A program made the position numbers and the translations under genes. A DNA stretch of 64,000 nucleotides from Catenulispora sp. MAP5-51. Lineage in GTDB: Bacteria; Actinomycetota; Actinomycetes; Streptomycetales; Catenulisporaceae. The notes under the pieces were generated by a model, which had not been told where the DNA came from, did no database searches, and saw nothing but the letters and a program-made list of their open reading frames with translations. This document shows, piece after piece, positions 1-8,794 of the stretch; position 1 is the first letter of the stretch; each line of letters begins with the position of its first letter. The stretch is from contig NZ_JBGCCH010000001.1 in assembly GCF_041261205.1 (NCBI RefSeq), forward strand, positions 558,001 to 622,000. Reading direction: 5' to 3'.

Positions 1-1412
1 CCGACGCGCTGACCCGCTGGCGCGGCGCCGATCTGGAGTTCGACCGCAGCATCATCCGCGCGACGCTGGTCAGCGCGTATCTGAACTCCGACTGGACGCC
101 CAGCAAGGGACTGCGGCCGCCGACCCTGATCAGCAGGCAGGACGTCGACAAGCGTCGCAGAGCCCTGGCAGCGGGCCTGGTCCGCGAGGTCCGCGACAGC
201 GCGACCCGCGGCGCGGACGGCACCGCGACCTGGATCGCGCCGGTGCTCAGCCTCACCGGCTGGGTGGTCCAGCCGCTCAGCCCGGACCTGTACAGCGGAC
301 TGCCGGGCGTGGCACTGCTGCTGGCCGGCTACCGGCAGGAGGCCGAGGCCGGACGGGCCGATCCGCTCGAGGACCTCTCGCCGCTGCTCGACGCCACGGT
401 CCAGACCATCCGCCTGGCCGGCGACCACGCGGCGAAGCTGCGCGCGGACGGCGTGGCGATGCGGCCCCGCGAGCCCGGCGGATGGGTCGGCCTCGGGTCG
501 GAGCTGTGGACCTGGCTCACTTTGCGCGGCCTCGGCGTGGTCGGCGACGAGGCCCTGGACCGGGCCCGGGCACTGGCCGCCCAAGTCCCCGAGGCCATCG
601 GCGACGCCGAGGAGTACGAGATCGTCTCCGGGCCGGCCGGCGCCGTCGTGCCGCTCCTGCACCTGGCGGCGGCGACCGGTGAGCAGCAGTGGACTGATAT
701 CGCCGCACACATCGGCACCGTGCTGTGCGATGCCGCGCTCCGCAAAGACGTCGGCGTCGCCTGGCCCACGACTCGCTGGCCCGGCGGCCTCGGCGGCTGC
801 GCGCACGGAGCCTCCGGCATCGGCTGGGCCCTGGCCCGGCTGGCGCTGGCGACCGGCGACGCCCGGGCCGCCGCGACGGCGCGGTCCGCGTTCGCCTTCG
901 AAGAGTCCTGCTACGACGAGGCCGCGGGCGGCTGGAGCGACCTGCGCGAGATCGAACCCGGCCTGACCGCCAACGCCTGGTGCCACGGCTCGGTCGGGAT
1001 CGCCTTGACCCAGCTGGATCTGGCGCGCCGCGGCTGGCGGGCCGACAACGCCGCCAACACTGCCAACACTGCCAACGCTGCCAACACCGACAGCGTCCTG
1101 CGACGCGCCGCTGCCGCCGCGTACGGCCACGGCATGGGCTGGAACCACACCGTGTGCCACGGCGAGCTCGGCGTGTGGGAGCTGATGGACGCCGCGCTGC
1201 GCGACGGCTTCGCCCCGGCCGGCGTGGACCGGGAGGGCTTCGAGGCGCGCATCCTGGCCAGCCTGGAGGAGAACGGCGCGATCAGCGGCATGGCCCGGGA
1301 GGCGTTCTCTCCGGCGATGATGTCCGGGCTCGGGGGCGTGGCCTATCAGCTGCTGCGGATGGGAGTGGGGAGCACCCTGCCGTCGGTGATGGTGCTCGAC
1401 GATCCGCTTTAG
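1..1412 (+). CDS. Class II lanthipeptide synthetase LanM, C-terminal part (5' end outside window)
   Basis: The frame is open from base 3 to the TAG at 1410-1412, so this is the 3' part of a longer gene; a GTG at 243 is only an internal codon. The visible ~469 residues match the LanC-like cyclase domain of LanM enzymes, which form the thioether rings after a separate dehydratase domain modifies Ser/Thr. Diagnostic motifs are DLYSGLPGVALLLAG at the domain start, GGCAHGASGIGWAL, AWCHGSVGIAL and VCHGELGVWEL; the Cys and Cys-His of the last two are the expected zinc ligands. Four 9-bp units at 1053-1088 encode an Ala-Asn-Thr-rich insert between the last two motifs. No precursor peptide is seen, so it presumably lies upstream of the window. 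The end overlaps the convergent ABC transporter by 4 bp. The class is secure; the full length cannot be judged. Confidence 0.85.
   Translation, partial: DALTRWRGADLEFDRSIIRATLVSAYLNSDWTPSKGLRPPTLISRQDVDKRRRALAAGLVREVRDSATRGADGTATWIAPVLSLTGWVVQPLSPDLYSGLPGVALLLAGYRQEAEAGRADPLEDLSPLLDATVQTIRLAGDHAAKLRADGVAMRPREPGGWVGLGSELWTWLTLRGLGVVGDEALDRARALAAQVPEAIGDAEEYEIVSGPAGAVVPLLHLAAATGEQQWTDIAAHIGTVLCDAALRKDVGVAWPTTRWPGGLGGCAHGASGIGWALARLALATGDARAAATARSAFAFEESCYDEAAGGWSDLREIEPGLTANAWCHGSVGIALTQLDLARRGWRADNAANTANTANAANTDSVLRRAAAAAYGHGMGWNHTVCHGELGVWELMDAALRDGFAPAGVDREGFEARILASLEENGAISGMAREAFSPAMMSGLGGVAYQLLRMGVGSTLPSVMVLDDPL
1053..1088 (+). repeat. 9-bp tandem repeat inside the lanM gene
   Basis: Four near-identical copies of GCCAACACT keep the reading frame and encode an Ala-Asn-Thr-rich loop between two zinc-ligand motifs of the cyclase domain. 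Copy-number change would alter the loop without shifting the frame. Confidence 0.7.
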
Positions 1413-3445
1413 AGGGCGGGTTCGGCCTCGGCGGGCTGGATCGGTTGGGCTGGACCGATCCGCTCGCCGAGGCTGTCGCCTTTCTCAAAGCTCTGTCGCT
1501 GCAGCCGGTAGGAGCGCGCGTACCAGCCGTCCGCCGCGATCAGCTCGGCGTGCGTACCCTGCTCGGCGACCAGGCCGTCGGCGAAGACGTAGATGTAGTC
1601 CGCGCATTCGGCGACGTTGCCCAGGCGGTGCGTGATCATCACGACCGTCCCGCCGTACTCGCGCAGCCGGCGGTAGAACGCGGCTTCGGCGGCGGCGTCC
1701 AGGCTGGACGTCGGTTCGTCGGCGATCACCAGACAGGCACGCCGGAAGAAGCCGCGGGCCAGCGCCAGGCGCTGCCACTGGCCGCCGGAGACCGACAGGC
1801 CGCCGCTGAGGCTGCGCTCCAGCAGCGTGTCGTAGCCGCGCGGCAGGGCGCTGATGAACCGGTGCGCGTCGGCGTGCCGTGCCGCCTCCTGGATCCGTGC
1901 CGGTTCCGGATCCGCCGTCCACTCCCCGATGCGGATGTTCTCGCGGGCGGTGAACGGGAAGCGCGTGTGGTCCTGGTCGATGAAGGCGATCCGGGAGCGC
2001 AGCGTCTCGACGTCCATGGCTGCGCTGTCGTGGCCGTCCCAGGTGATCCGGCCCGCATCGGGCAGGTACAGGCGGGCCAGCAGCTTGGCCATCGTGGTCT
2101 TCGCCGCGCCGTTCTCCCCCACGAACGCGACGACCTGGCCCCGTTTCACCCGCAGCGAGACTCCCGCGACCGCCTGCGTCTTCGCCCCCTGATAAGCGAA
2201 CACGACGTCCTCGGCGACGATCTCCTGGAAGTCCTCGGGTGTCGGTTCGTCCCCGGCCGGCGGAAGATGCCCGGCCGCGTCGTTGCAGAACGTGCGGTAG
2301 TCCTCCAGATACAGGCCCTCGGAATACAGCTCGTTGATGTCCATCGCCAGGCTCAGCAGCGCCTGCTGGACGCGGCTCACGGCCAGGTACGCCGTACCGC
2401 CGACGGCCAGCGGAATGGCCTGCTTCCACAGCAGCAGGGCCAGCACGGCGTAGACCACGCCGGTGAACAGCCCCGCGACGGCGTTGCCGGCGACCATGGA
2501 CGAGGTCTCGGCACGGACCAGCTGCAAACGCTCGGTCAGGTAGGCGTCGGTGATGCGGCGGTAGCGCTCGACCAGGTATCCGGACAGCGACAGCGCGCGG
2601 ACCGCCGCGGCCGAGGTGGTCGTCACCGACAGCTGGGTCAGCAGGGTCTGCCGGCGCCGCCCCTCCACCCAGCGGACGAAGACCTTGTAGTCCAGCCGTG
2701 CCACCCGCACCGCGGCCCACCAGCGCGGCACCACCGACAGCAGAAGCAGGGGCACCAGCACCGGATGCAGCACCGCCAGCACCCCGGCCACGCCGATGAG
2801 CATCGCAAGGCTCTGCAACACCTGCTGCGTGATGGCCAGCATGCTGCGCGCCGAGATGGATCCGCGCTCGGCGCGCTGCGAGGCGTCGACCCAGTCGGCC
2901 TTGTCGAACGCGACGAGTTCGGCGCGCGTGCACAGCTCCTGCAGCCGGATCATCGCCTTGGCGTCCATCATCGGCCCGAGCTGCTGCGCGAACGCCTTGG
3001 CCACCGAGTCGCACAGCGAGCGCGAGGCGGTGAGCACCAGCACCACGAGCATCGACGGCAGCGCCGCGCGGATCCGGTCCGGGGTGGCGCCGGCGCCGAA
3101 CAGCGGGGCCAGCACGTCGGTGGTGGCGTACAGGCTGAACGCGCCGGCCAGCGAGGAGGCGGTCTGCACGACCAGCAGCGCGACGGTGCGGGGCTTGGAG
3201 GCCTCGGCGGCCAGCCGGAGCGAGGTCACGATCAGCAGCGGCAGCCGGCGCGCCACGGTGCGAAATCCCGTCCCGGCGGTGTCGGCGTAGCCGGCGCTCC
3301 AGGCGTGCGGGTCCGGCGCCATGTCGTCGACGACGGTCACGGGCACCGCGTCCACGTCGAACATCCGGGTCATGCGCCGCCACAGGCGAGCCCACCGCGT
3401 CATCAGATCAGTCTCGCCGACCCGGCGGGAACCGTCGAGAGTCAT
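1409..3445 (-). CDS. ABC transporter, fused permease and ATPase (half-exporter)
   Basis: A 678-residue ABC exporter: hydrophobic transmembrane half in residues ~60-400, then the ATPase. Walker A is GENGAAKT (residues ~443-450), the Q-loop is DQDHTRFPFTARENI, the signature is VSGGQ, Walker B is CLVIADEPTSSLD and the H-loop is MITHRL. The third glycine of the P-loop (GxxGxGK) is replaced by Ala, which is unusual. There is no N-terminal C39 peptidase, so it is not a classical leader-cleaving LanT. It converges on the lanM gene with a 4-bp overlap; export of, or immunity to, the lanthipeptide is an inference from position. An alternative start lies 14 codons in (MTRWARLWRR). Confidence 0.85.
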   Translation of the reverse strand: MTLDGSRRVGETDLMTRWARLWRRMTRMFDVDAVPVTVVDDMAPDPHAWSAGYADTAGTGFRTVARRLPLLIVTSLRLAAEASKPRTVALLVVQTASSLAGAFSLYATTDVLAPLFGAGATPDRIRAALPSMLVVLVLTASRSLCDSVAKAFAQQLGPMMDAKAMIRLQELCTRAELVAFDKADWVDASQRAERGSISARSMLAITQQVLQSLAMLIGVAGVLAVLHPVLVPLLLLSVVPRWWAAVRVARLDYKVFVRWVEGRRRQTLLTQLSVTTTSAAAVRALSLSGYLVERYRRITDAYLTERLQLVRAETSSMVAGNAVAGLFTGVVYAVLALLLWKQAIPLAVGGTAYLAVSRVQQALLSLAMDINELYSEGLYLEDYRTFCNDAAGHLPPAGDEPTPEDFQEIVAEDVVFAYQGAKTQAVAGVSLRVKRGQVVAFVGENGAAKTTMAKLLARLYLPDAGRITWDGHDSAAMDVETLRSRIAFIDQDHTRFPFTARENIRIGEWTADPEPARIQEAARHADAHRFISALPRGYDTLLERSLSGGLSVSGGQWQRLALARGFFRRACLVIADEPTSSLDAAAEAAFYRRLREYGGTVVMITHRLGNVAECADYIYVFADGLVAEQGTHAELIAADGWYARSYRLQRQSFEKGDSLGERIGPAQPIQPAEAEPAL

Positions 3446-3587
3446 CGTGGCCTGATATCGCCGGCGGGCACTCGTGCACGAACTCTGCGCGGAACTGATT
3501 GAAACTGACCCTTCCCAAACACTTGCGCACGGCGCTCGCGCTTCTTACGGTGACTCGGCGAGATCAGTCCTCTCCCTCGGAGGTGAA

Positions 3588-5780
3588 ATGTCCCGCACCG
3601 CCCCACAACGGCTGTTCGGCGCGCTCGCCGCGGCCGTGATGGTGATCGGCGCCGTGACGGCCGCCGCACCGGCGGTCTCGGCCGACACCGGCACCGGCAC
3701 CGCCGCCGCCGCGCCCGCGATCAACACCCACCCGTCCTACAACGGCCTGTCGCTGACCCCGCCCATGGGTTTCAACGACTGGGCCGGCTTCGAATGCAAC
3801 AGCGACATGAACGAGGCGCTGTTCACCAAGACCGCCGACGAGATCGTCTCCCTCGGCCTGAACAAGCTCGGCTACGACTACGTCAACATCGACGACTGCT
3901 GGATGCAGAAGACCCGCGACGCCAACGGCAACCTGCAGGTCGACGCCACCCGCTTCCCGCACGGCCTGAAGTGGCTCGGCGACTACATCCACAGCAAGGG
4001 CCTGAAGTTCGGCATCTACGAGGACGCCGGCTACAACACCTGCCAGGGCGCGGCAGGCAGCTACGGGCACTTCCAGCAGGACGCCGACCAGTACGCGTCC
4101 TGGGGCGTGGACTACCTCAAGCTCGACTACTGCTACGAGCCGATGGACGCCTTCCCCGGCAAGTCCGAGAGCCAAGTCGCGCAGATCGTCTACACCGAGG
4201 CCAGCCAGGCGCTGCTGAACACCGGCCGTCCCATGCAGTTCTCCGAGTCGGCCCCGGCCTACGTCTGCTGTTCGGGCTCTGACTTCACCAACGAGCTGAC
4301 GTGGCTCTACCAGCACGGCAACCTGTGGCGCTTCGGCTCGGACATCTACGACGCCTGGCCGAGCGTGCTGGAGAACTACAGCGAGGACAACACCCCGGGC
4401 CTGGCGCAGTGGGCCGGCCCCGGACACTGGAACGACGCGGACATGCTGGAAGTCGGCAACGGCGGGCTGACGCCCACCGAGGAGCAGACCCAGATGACCC
4501 TCTGGGCCGAGATGGCCTCGCCGATCCTGCTGTCCACCGACCTGTCGAAGCTGACGCCGACCGAGGTGGGGATCGTCTCCAACCCCGATGTGGTGGCGGT
4601 GGACCAGGACAAGCTCGGGGCGCAGGGGACGATCGTGCAGTCCGGCAGCGGATACGACGTGCTCGCCAAGCCCCTGGCGAACGGCGACGTGTCGGTCGTG
4701 TTGTTCAACAAGGGCGACACGGCGCAGACCGTCACCACCAACGCGGCCACGATCGGCCTGCCGGGCGGCGGCGCGCCGTTCCAGCTGACCGATCTGGTCA
4801 GCAAGGCCGTCAGCGCCAGCGACGGCACGATATCGGCCTCGCTCGCGCCGCACGCGACGGCCATCTACCGTGTGCACGCCAGGGGCGACAAGCACCTGCC
4901 GATCCACACCGCGGCGACGATCAGCGGCGCGACGCTGGCCGCCGGGGTTCCGACTCCGGTCACCGTCTCGTTCAGCGACTACGGCTACTTCGACGCGCAG
5001 CAGCCCGCTGTCACGCTGAAGCTGCCGACCGGCTGGACCGCGACGCCGTCCTCGGTGAAGCTCAAGAACGTCAAGCCGCGGACGTCGGCGACGGCCACGT
5101 TCGTCGTCACCGCGAGCACTCCGCCACCGGGGAAGGTGACGACGACGTTGACCGCGTCGGTCGCCTACCGCGACCGCGGAGCCCCGGCGACTGACAGCGC
5201 GGACCTGTCCAACGTCACGAACACCCCCTTCCCCTCACTGGCCGGCGCGTTCAACAACACGGCGATCAGCGACGAGACCAACCCAGGTCCCGGCAACTTC
5301 GACGGGGACGGCGACAGCTACTCCGCGCAGGCGCTCGCCGCCGCGGGAGCCACGCCGGGCGCCACGGTCACGGCCGGCGGCACGACGTTCACCTGGCCGT
5401 CTGCGGCGACCGGGACGAACGACAACGTCGCGGGCAGCGGGGTCATGGTGAACCTCAGCGGGCAGGGATCCAAGCTCGGCTTCCTCGGTTCGGAGGCCGG
5501 GTTCGACACCGACACGGTGACGGTGACGTACACGGACGGCACGACCAGCAGCGGCAGCCTCGGATTCCCGAACTGGTGCTGTTCCTCGCCGACCGCGTAC
5601 GGCGCCACCCCGGCGATCGTCACCACCCATCGGAACACGCCCAGCGGCCCGGCCAACTTCGGAGTCGACTACGACGTGTTCTACAACTCGATCGGGATCG
5701 ACGCGACGAAGACGGTGAAGACCGTGACCGTGCCCGGCGATCCGGCCATCCACATCTTCGCGATGACGGTTCAGCCATAG
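3588..5780 (+). CDS. Secreted alpha-galactosidase, glycoside hydrolase family 27
   Basis: A 730-residue exported enzyme that should release terminal alpha-galactose from plant galactosides such as galactomannan. The ATG at 3588 follows GGAGGTGA and starts a Sec signal peptide (cleavage near AVSA/DT, residue ~32). The GH27 barrel opens with PPMGFNDWAGFECN; the nucleophile is the Asp of YLKLDYC (residue 180) and the acid/base is in NDADMLEVGN (second Asp, residue 285). Residues ~435-540 form a NEW3-like beta domain typical of actinobacterial alpha-galactosidases. Residues ~550-730 are a further beta-rich C-terminal domain with a Trp-Cys-Cys motif, probably carbohydrate binding. It reads toward the lyase-like gene but a terminator-like hairpin separates them. 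The substrate is inferred from family. Confidence 0.92.
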   Translation: MSRTAPQRLFGALAAAVMVIGAVTAAAPAVSADTGTGTAAAAPAINTHPSYNGLSLTPPMGFNDWAGFECNSDMNEALFTKTADEIVSLGLNKLGYDYVNIDDCWMQKTRDANGNLQVDATRFPHGLKWLGDYIHSKGLKFGIYEDAGYNTCQGAAGSYGHFQQDADQYASWGVDYLKLDYCYEPMDAFPGKSESQVAQIVYTEASQALLNTGRPMQFSESAPAYVCCSGSDFTNELTWLYQHGNLWRFGSDIYDAWPSVLENYSEDNTPGLAQWAGPGHWNDADMLEVGNGGLTPTEEQTQMTLWAEMASPILLSTDLSKLTPTEVGIVSNPDVVAVDQDKLGAQGTIVQSGSGYDVLAKPLANGDVSVVLFNKGDTAQTVTTNAATIGLPGGGAPFQLTDLVSKAVSASDGTISASLAPHATAIYRVHARGDKHLPIHTAATISGATLAAGVPTPVTVSFSDYGYFDAQQPAVTLKLPTGWTATPSSVKLKNVKPRTSATATFVVTASTPPPGKVTTTLTASVAYRDRGAPATDSADLSNVTNTPFPSLAGAFNNTAISDETNPGPGNFDGDGDSYSAQALAAAGATPGATVTAGGTTFTWPSAATGTNDNVAGSGVMVNLSGQGSKLGFLGSEAGFDTDTVTVTYTDGTTSSGSLGFPNWCCSSPTAYGATPAIVTTHRNTPSGPANFGVDYDVFYNSIGIDATKTVKTVTVPGDPAIHIFAMTVQP

Positions 5781-5813
5781 GTCAGCCATAGATCAGCCAT
5801 AAGTCAGCCATAA
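5770..5813 (+). repeat. 11-bp tandem repeat starting on the alpha-galactosidase stop codon
   Basis: Four copies of TTCAGCCATAG, GTCAGCCATAG, ATCAGCCATAA and GTCAGCCATAA run head to tail. The first copy contains the last codons and stop of the GH27 gene, so the array supplies successive stop codons just before the hairpin at 5817. Confidence 0.85.
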
Positions 5814-5816
5814 GGT

Positions 5817-5852
5817 GAGCGCCGCCGGGCTACTGCGGGCCCGACGGCGCTC
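5817..5852 (+). terminator. Rho-independent-type hairpin after the GH27 gene
   Basis: GAGCGCCGCCGGGC (5817-5830) pairs with GCCCGACGGCGCTC (5839-5852) across an 8-nt loop, with a single mismatch. There is no U-tract, which is usual for high-GC actinobacterial terminators. Confidence 0.65.
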
Positions 5853-5931
5853 CCCGGCGTCACCGGATGTTGCGCAACGAGATGTTGAGGATTCCTCACG
5901 CTTAACCCGCGCCGCGTTTAATCTTCAGCCC

Positions 5932-6828
5932 ATGACGACTGGTTTGCATCGCAGAAGGCTCACTTATTGGGCCGCGGGCGCCGCCGCGCTGGCGCTGACC
6001 GGCGGTGTCGTGGCCATCGCCACGCAGGCTTCGGCGACCGGCCCTCAGGCTGCGCCGGCCGCTCGGGCAGCTCAGCCCGGCAAGGTTGCCCAGGCCGGCG
6101 ACAGCCCCACTCAGGCCGCCCCGCCTGCCGGTGATGCCGCTCAGCCCGCTCAGCCCGCTCAGCCGGCCGGCGGGACCAGCACCAGCAGCGCGCCGAGCGC
6201 CGCCGGGAAGGTGCTGTGGAAGCCGAACACGGCGGTGGGGCCGTCCACGTTCGCCTCGGTGCAGTGCGCCCCCGGCGACTTCAAGGTCGTCTCCAGCGGC
6301 GCGAAGGGCAAGGTGTGGCAGGCGGTGCAACCCGCCGGGCAGGAGCGCTGCGAGGCGCTGGGCCCGACGCTGGTCGCCGGCCAGACGTTCTACGTCGGCT
6401 GGTCGGCGAAGGTCGACATCGCCGACAACGACGACCGGTACATCTTCCAGCTCAAGTGCGACCCGAGCACCGGCACCGCCAACCACCCGATCGAGATCGA
6501 CGCCACCAACGGCCGCGTACGGCTGCAGGAATGGGACACGCACCACGTGGCGCACCCGCTGTGGACCGCGCCGATCGTGAACGACCAGTGGCACTCCTAC
6601 GCGCTGAAGATCCATCTGGCACGCACCGGGGGCACCATCGATCTCTGGTACGACGGGACTAAGCAGACATTCACGACCGGTTCCGGGACGTTCACCGGGA
6701 CCACGTACGACGGCACCAGCGACTACCTGAAGTGGGGCTCGTACCACCCCTCCCCCGGGGACGCCGCGACCACTTTCACCAGTCCGACGATGGCGACGAC
6801 GCTCCAGTTGGCGACCGCCGGCTCCTGA
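5932..6828 (+). CDS. Secreted polysaccharide-lyase-like protein (heparin lyase I / PL20-type jelly roll)
   Basis: A 298-residue exported protein. The start at 5932 is preceded by TAATCT (5919-5924) with a 7-nt gap, suggesting a leaderless transcript. After the signal segment (YWAAGAAALALTGGVVAIATQASA) comes an Ala/Gln/Pro-rich linker to about residue 90, then a beta jelly-roll domain. The pattern VGWSAKVDIADNDDRYIFQ, QWHSYALKIH, IDLWYDGTKQ and YLKWGSY is typical of proteins annotated as heparin lyase I or polysaccharide lyase family 20. Activity on a uronic-acid polymer is inferred from family; I cannot assign catalytic residues. The LacI regulator immediately downstream on the same strand may control it. 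Confidence 0.7.
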   Translation: MTTGLHRRRLTYWAAGAAALALTGGVVAIATQASATGPQAAPAARAAQPGKVAQAGDSPTQAAPPAGDAAQPAQPAQPAGGTSTSSAPSAAGKVLWKPNTAVGPSTFASVQCAPGDFKVVSSGAKGKVWQAVQPAGQERCEALGPTLVAGQTFYVGWSAKVDIADNDDRYIFQLKCDPSTGTANHPIEIDATNGRVRLQEWDTHHVAHPLWTAPIVNDQWHSYALKIHLARTGGTIDLWYDGTKQTFTTGSGTFTGTTYDGTSDYLKWGSYHPSPGDAATTFTSPTMATTLQLATAGS

Positions 6829-6888
6829 GGGCCCCGGCCGGCGGCGATGCCCGGAATGCCCGGCCGCCGCCCGGCCTGTGTACTGCGC

Positions 6889-6900
6889 GGATACGTTTCC
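6889..6900 (+). promoter_or_regulatory. LacI-type operator candidate
   Basis: GGATACGTTTCC is a near-perfect 12-bp palindrome (10 of 12 positions) with the central ACGT typical of LacI/GalR sites. It lies 55 bp before the LacI gene start and upstream of its predicted -10 (TATGGT, 6943-6948), consistent with autoregulation. Confidence 0.5.
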
Positions 6901-6954
6901 GACCACCTGAGTGACGATCTGTCGCAGCAGGCTGCCTTCCGCTATGGTCACTCC

Positions 6955-7998
6955 ATGGTGGACATCCGCGAGCTGGCACGCCTCAGCGGCGTCTCCCCTG
7001 CCACCGTCTCGCGCGCGCTCAACGACCGGGCCGAGGTGAGCCCGGAGACCCGGCGGCGGATATTGGAGATGGCCGACCGGCTCGGCTACTCGCCGAACCA
7101 GCCGGCCCGCACGCTGGTCCGCCGGCGCTCGGACATGATCGGGCTGATCTGGGACACCGGCTACACCAACCAGGACCGGCGGCATCCGTTCCTGCTGGAC
7201 CTGTTCGTCGGGATCAAGCAGACGCTCGCGGAGTCCGGCTACCACCTGATGGTGCTGTCCACGGCCGGCGCGGCCAGCCCCGGCGACGACACGCTCTACC
7301 TGCGCGCGGCCCAGCAGCACAGCCTGGCCGGCGTCATCATGATGGGCGTGGACGCCGCCCACCCGGCGATCACCGCCCTGGTCGACGCGGGCACCCCGTG
7401 CGTCGGCATCGACCTGCCCCTGCACCGCAACCGCACCACCTACGTCACCTCCGACAACCGCGCCGGCGCCGCGACCGCCGTCCGCCACCTGCACAGCCTC
7501 GGCCACACCGCGATAGCCACCATCACCGGCCCGCTGGGCCTGATGCCGGCCGACGAACGCCTGGCCGGCTACCGCGCCGAGATGGCAAGCCTGGGCCTGA
7601 CCCCGGACCCCCGGCACATCGTCGACGGCGACTTCTTCCTGGCCAGCGGTTACGAAGCGGCCCGCCGCCTGCTCGACCTGCCCGAACCCCCCACCGCCGT
7701 CTTCGCCGCGGGCGACGAGATGGCCATCGGCGCCCTGCACGCCCTGGCCGACGCGGGCCTGCGCGTCCCGCAGGACATGGCCGTCGTCGGCTTCGACGAC
7801 ATCGAGGCCGCGGCCCTCCTGCGCCCGACCCTCACCACCATCGCCCAGGACCGCGTCGCCCTCGGCGCCGGCGCGGTCGAGGCCCTCGTCGACGCGCTGG
7901 ACGCGGACAACGGGACGGCGCACGCGCCGCTGCAGGTGGCGACGCGCTTGGTGGTGCGGGGATCTTGCGGGGGCGAGGTGCGGGCGGTCCGGAGTTAG
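6955..7998 (+). CDS. LacI/GalR family transcriptional regulator
   Basis: A 347-residue repressor-type protein. The N-terminal helix-turn-helix is VDIRELARLSGVSPATVSRALND and the hinge region is LGYSPNQPARTLVRRR. The periplasmic-binding-like sensor domain follows, ending in the family pattern AVFAAGDEMAIGALHALADAG, VVGFDDIEAA and PTLTTIAQD. ATG 6955 was chosen because it starts at the helix-turn-helix; TATGGT lies 6 nt before it, so the message is probably leaderless. It follows the lyase-like gene on the same strand and probably regulates the neighbouring GH27/lyase genes in response to a sugar; the ligand is unknown. Confidence 0.9.
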   Translation: MVDIRELARLSGVSPATVSRALNDRAEVSPETRRRILEMADRLGYSPNQPARTLVRRRSDMIGLIWDTGYTNQDRRHPFLLDLFVGIKQTLAESGYHLMVLSTAGAASPGDDTLYLRAAQQHSLAGVIMMGVDAAHPAITALVDAGTPCVGIDLPLHRNRTTYVTSDNRAGAATAVRHLHSLGHTAIATITGPLGLMPADERLAGYRAEMASLGLTPDPRHIVDGDFFLASGYEAARRLLDLPEPPTAVFAAGDEMAIGALHALADAGLRVPQDMAVVGFDDIEAAALLRPTLTTIAQDRVALGAGAVEALVDALDADNGTAHAPLQVATRLVVRGSCGGEVRAVRS

Positions 7999-8178
7999 TG
8001 CCGCAGCAGGCACCGCTTGCCCTGTCGGCGTTGTCTCCGCAAGGGCAGCACTACGTGGTCCATCCGGCAGTCCCCGCGTCAACCAAGAAGATCGGCCGAT
8101 GCCATGCGCCAGGCCCGTGCTGTCACCCTCCCGCCTCCCCGGTTGGCGTGCCGCGCCGCGATCGTGTAGCTATCTGCC

Positions 8179-8658
8179 ATGCCAGAACGCCCCGGCGACG
8201 GATCCGCGACACCGGTCGCCGCGTCCTCGCCTGCCACGTCGACCGCAGCGTCCGTCATCCTCGTCGGAGGTGGGAAGGCTCAGCTGAGCGAGCCCGCCGC
8301 GGTCCGCGATCTGTATGCCAGCCCGCTGTTCGCACGCCGGCGGGCCCGCGCGGAAGCGAGCGGGGTGCCGTGGTTCGTTGTCAGCGGTCGATGGGGGCTG
8401 CTCGATCCCGGTGATTTTCTCGCGCCCTATTCCTTTTCCTTCGCGGCGCAGTCAGTGAACTACCGGCGGGCCTGGGGACGCTTCGTGGCCGAGCAGCTCT
8501 GCGTGGTCAGCCCGATCGGCCGCGGCGATATCGTCGAGATCTGGGCCGCGGCCGGCTACACCGCCGCGCTCACCAACCCGATTCAGTATCTCGGCGCCCA
8601 GGTTCGCCGGGCGGACGTGGACGTGGACGCGGGCGATTCGGGAGACGGGCCGCGATAG
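8179..8658 (+). CDS. DUF6884-like protein with altered signature motif
   Basis: A 159-residue protein. The core VILVGGGKAQL, VRDLYASPLFARRRARAEA, PWFVVSGRWGLLDP and FLAPY follows the layout of DUF6884 proteins. As I recall, family members usually show a Cys in the first motif (VSCGK) and SAKHGLLDP in the third; here these are GGGK and SGRWGLLDP, so this copy is divergent and may have lost its original activity. The first ~24 residues are low-complexity. TAGCTA at 8167-8172 lies 6 nt before the ATG, suggesting a leaderless message. Nothing nearby points to a function and none is assigned. Confidence 0.65.
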   Translation: MPERPGDGSATPVAASSPATSTAASVILVGGGKAQLSEPAAVRDLYASPLFARRRARAEASGVPWFVVSGRWGLLDPGDFLAPYSFSFAAQSVNYRRAWGRFVAEQLCVVSPIGRGDIVEIWAAAGYTAALTNPIQYLGAQVRRADVDVDAGDSGDGPR

Positions 8659-8681
8659 CCGGAGCGCCGACGGGGTTCTCC

Positions 8682-8708
8682 GGCTGAGGCGGCTGAGGCG
8701 GCTGAGCG
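8682..8708 (+). repeat. 9-bp tandem repeat (GGCTGAGGC, three copies)
   Basis: Three consecutive 9-bp units, the last one imperfect, lie between the DUF6884-like stop codon (8656-8658) and the 37-bp-period duplication that follows. Confidence 0.6.
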
Positions 8709-8726
8709 CCAATTGCCGGAGTCCCT

Positions 8727-8794
8727 GCCGCCCGCGACCATCCCCGCCTCAGGCCGCATGACCGCCGCCCGCGACCATCCCCGCCTCAGGCCGC
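8727..8794 (-). repeat. 31-bp direct duplication (37-bp period) spanning a stop codon
   Basis: The 31 bases at 8727-8757 recur exactly at 8764-8794. The second copy contains the last codons and stop (8786-8788) of the leftward DUF4190/septum-formation gene, so the first copy is a duplicated gene end in the 3' untranslated region. Confidence 0.8.

Noticed and set aside
725-3502. Long plus-strand ORF (925 codons) through the lanM end and the ABC gene
   Set aside because: It is Arg/Gly-rich with no recognisable domain and lies antisense to a clear ABC transporter with all ATPase motifs; it is a high-GC shadow frame.
5902-8082. Long minus-strand ORF opposite the lyase and LacI genes
   Set aside because: Composition is His/Arg/Gln/Gly-rich and it spans two well-supported genes and their intergenic region; a shadow.
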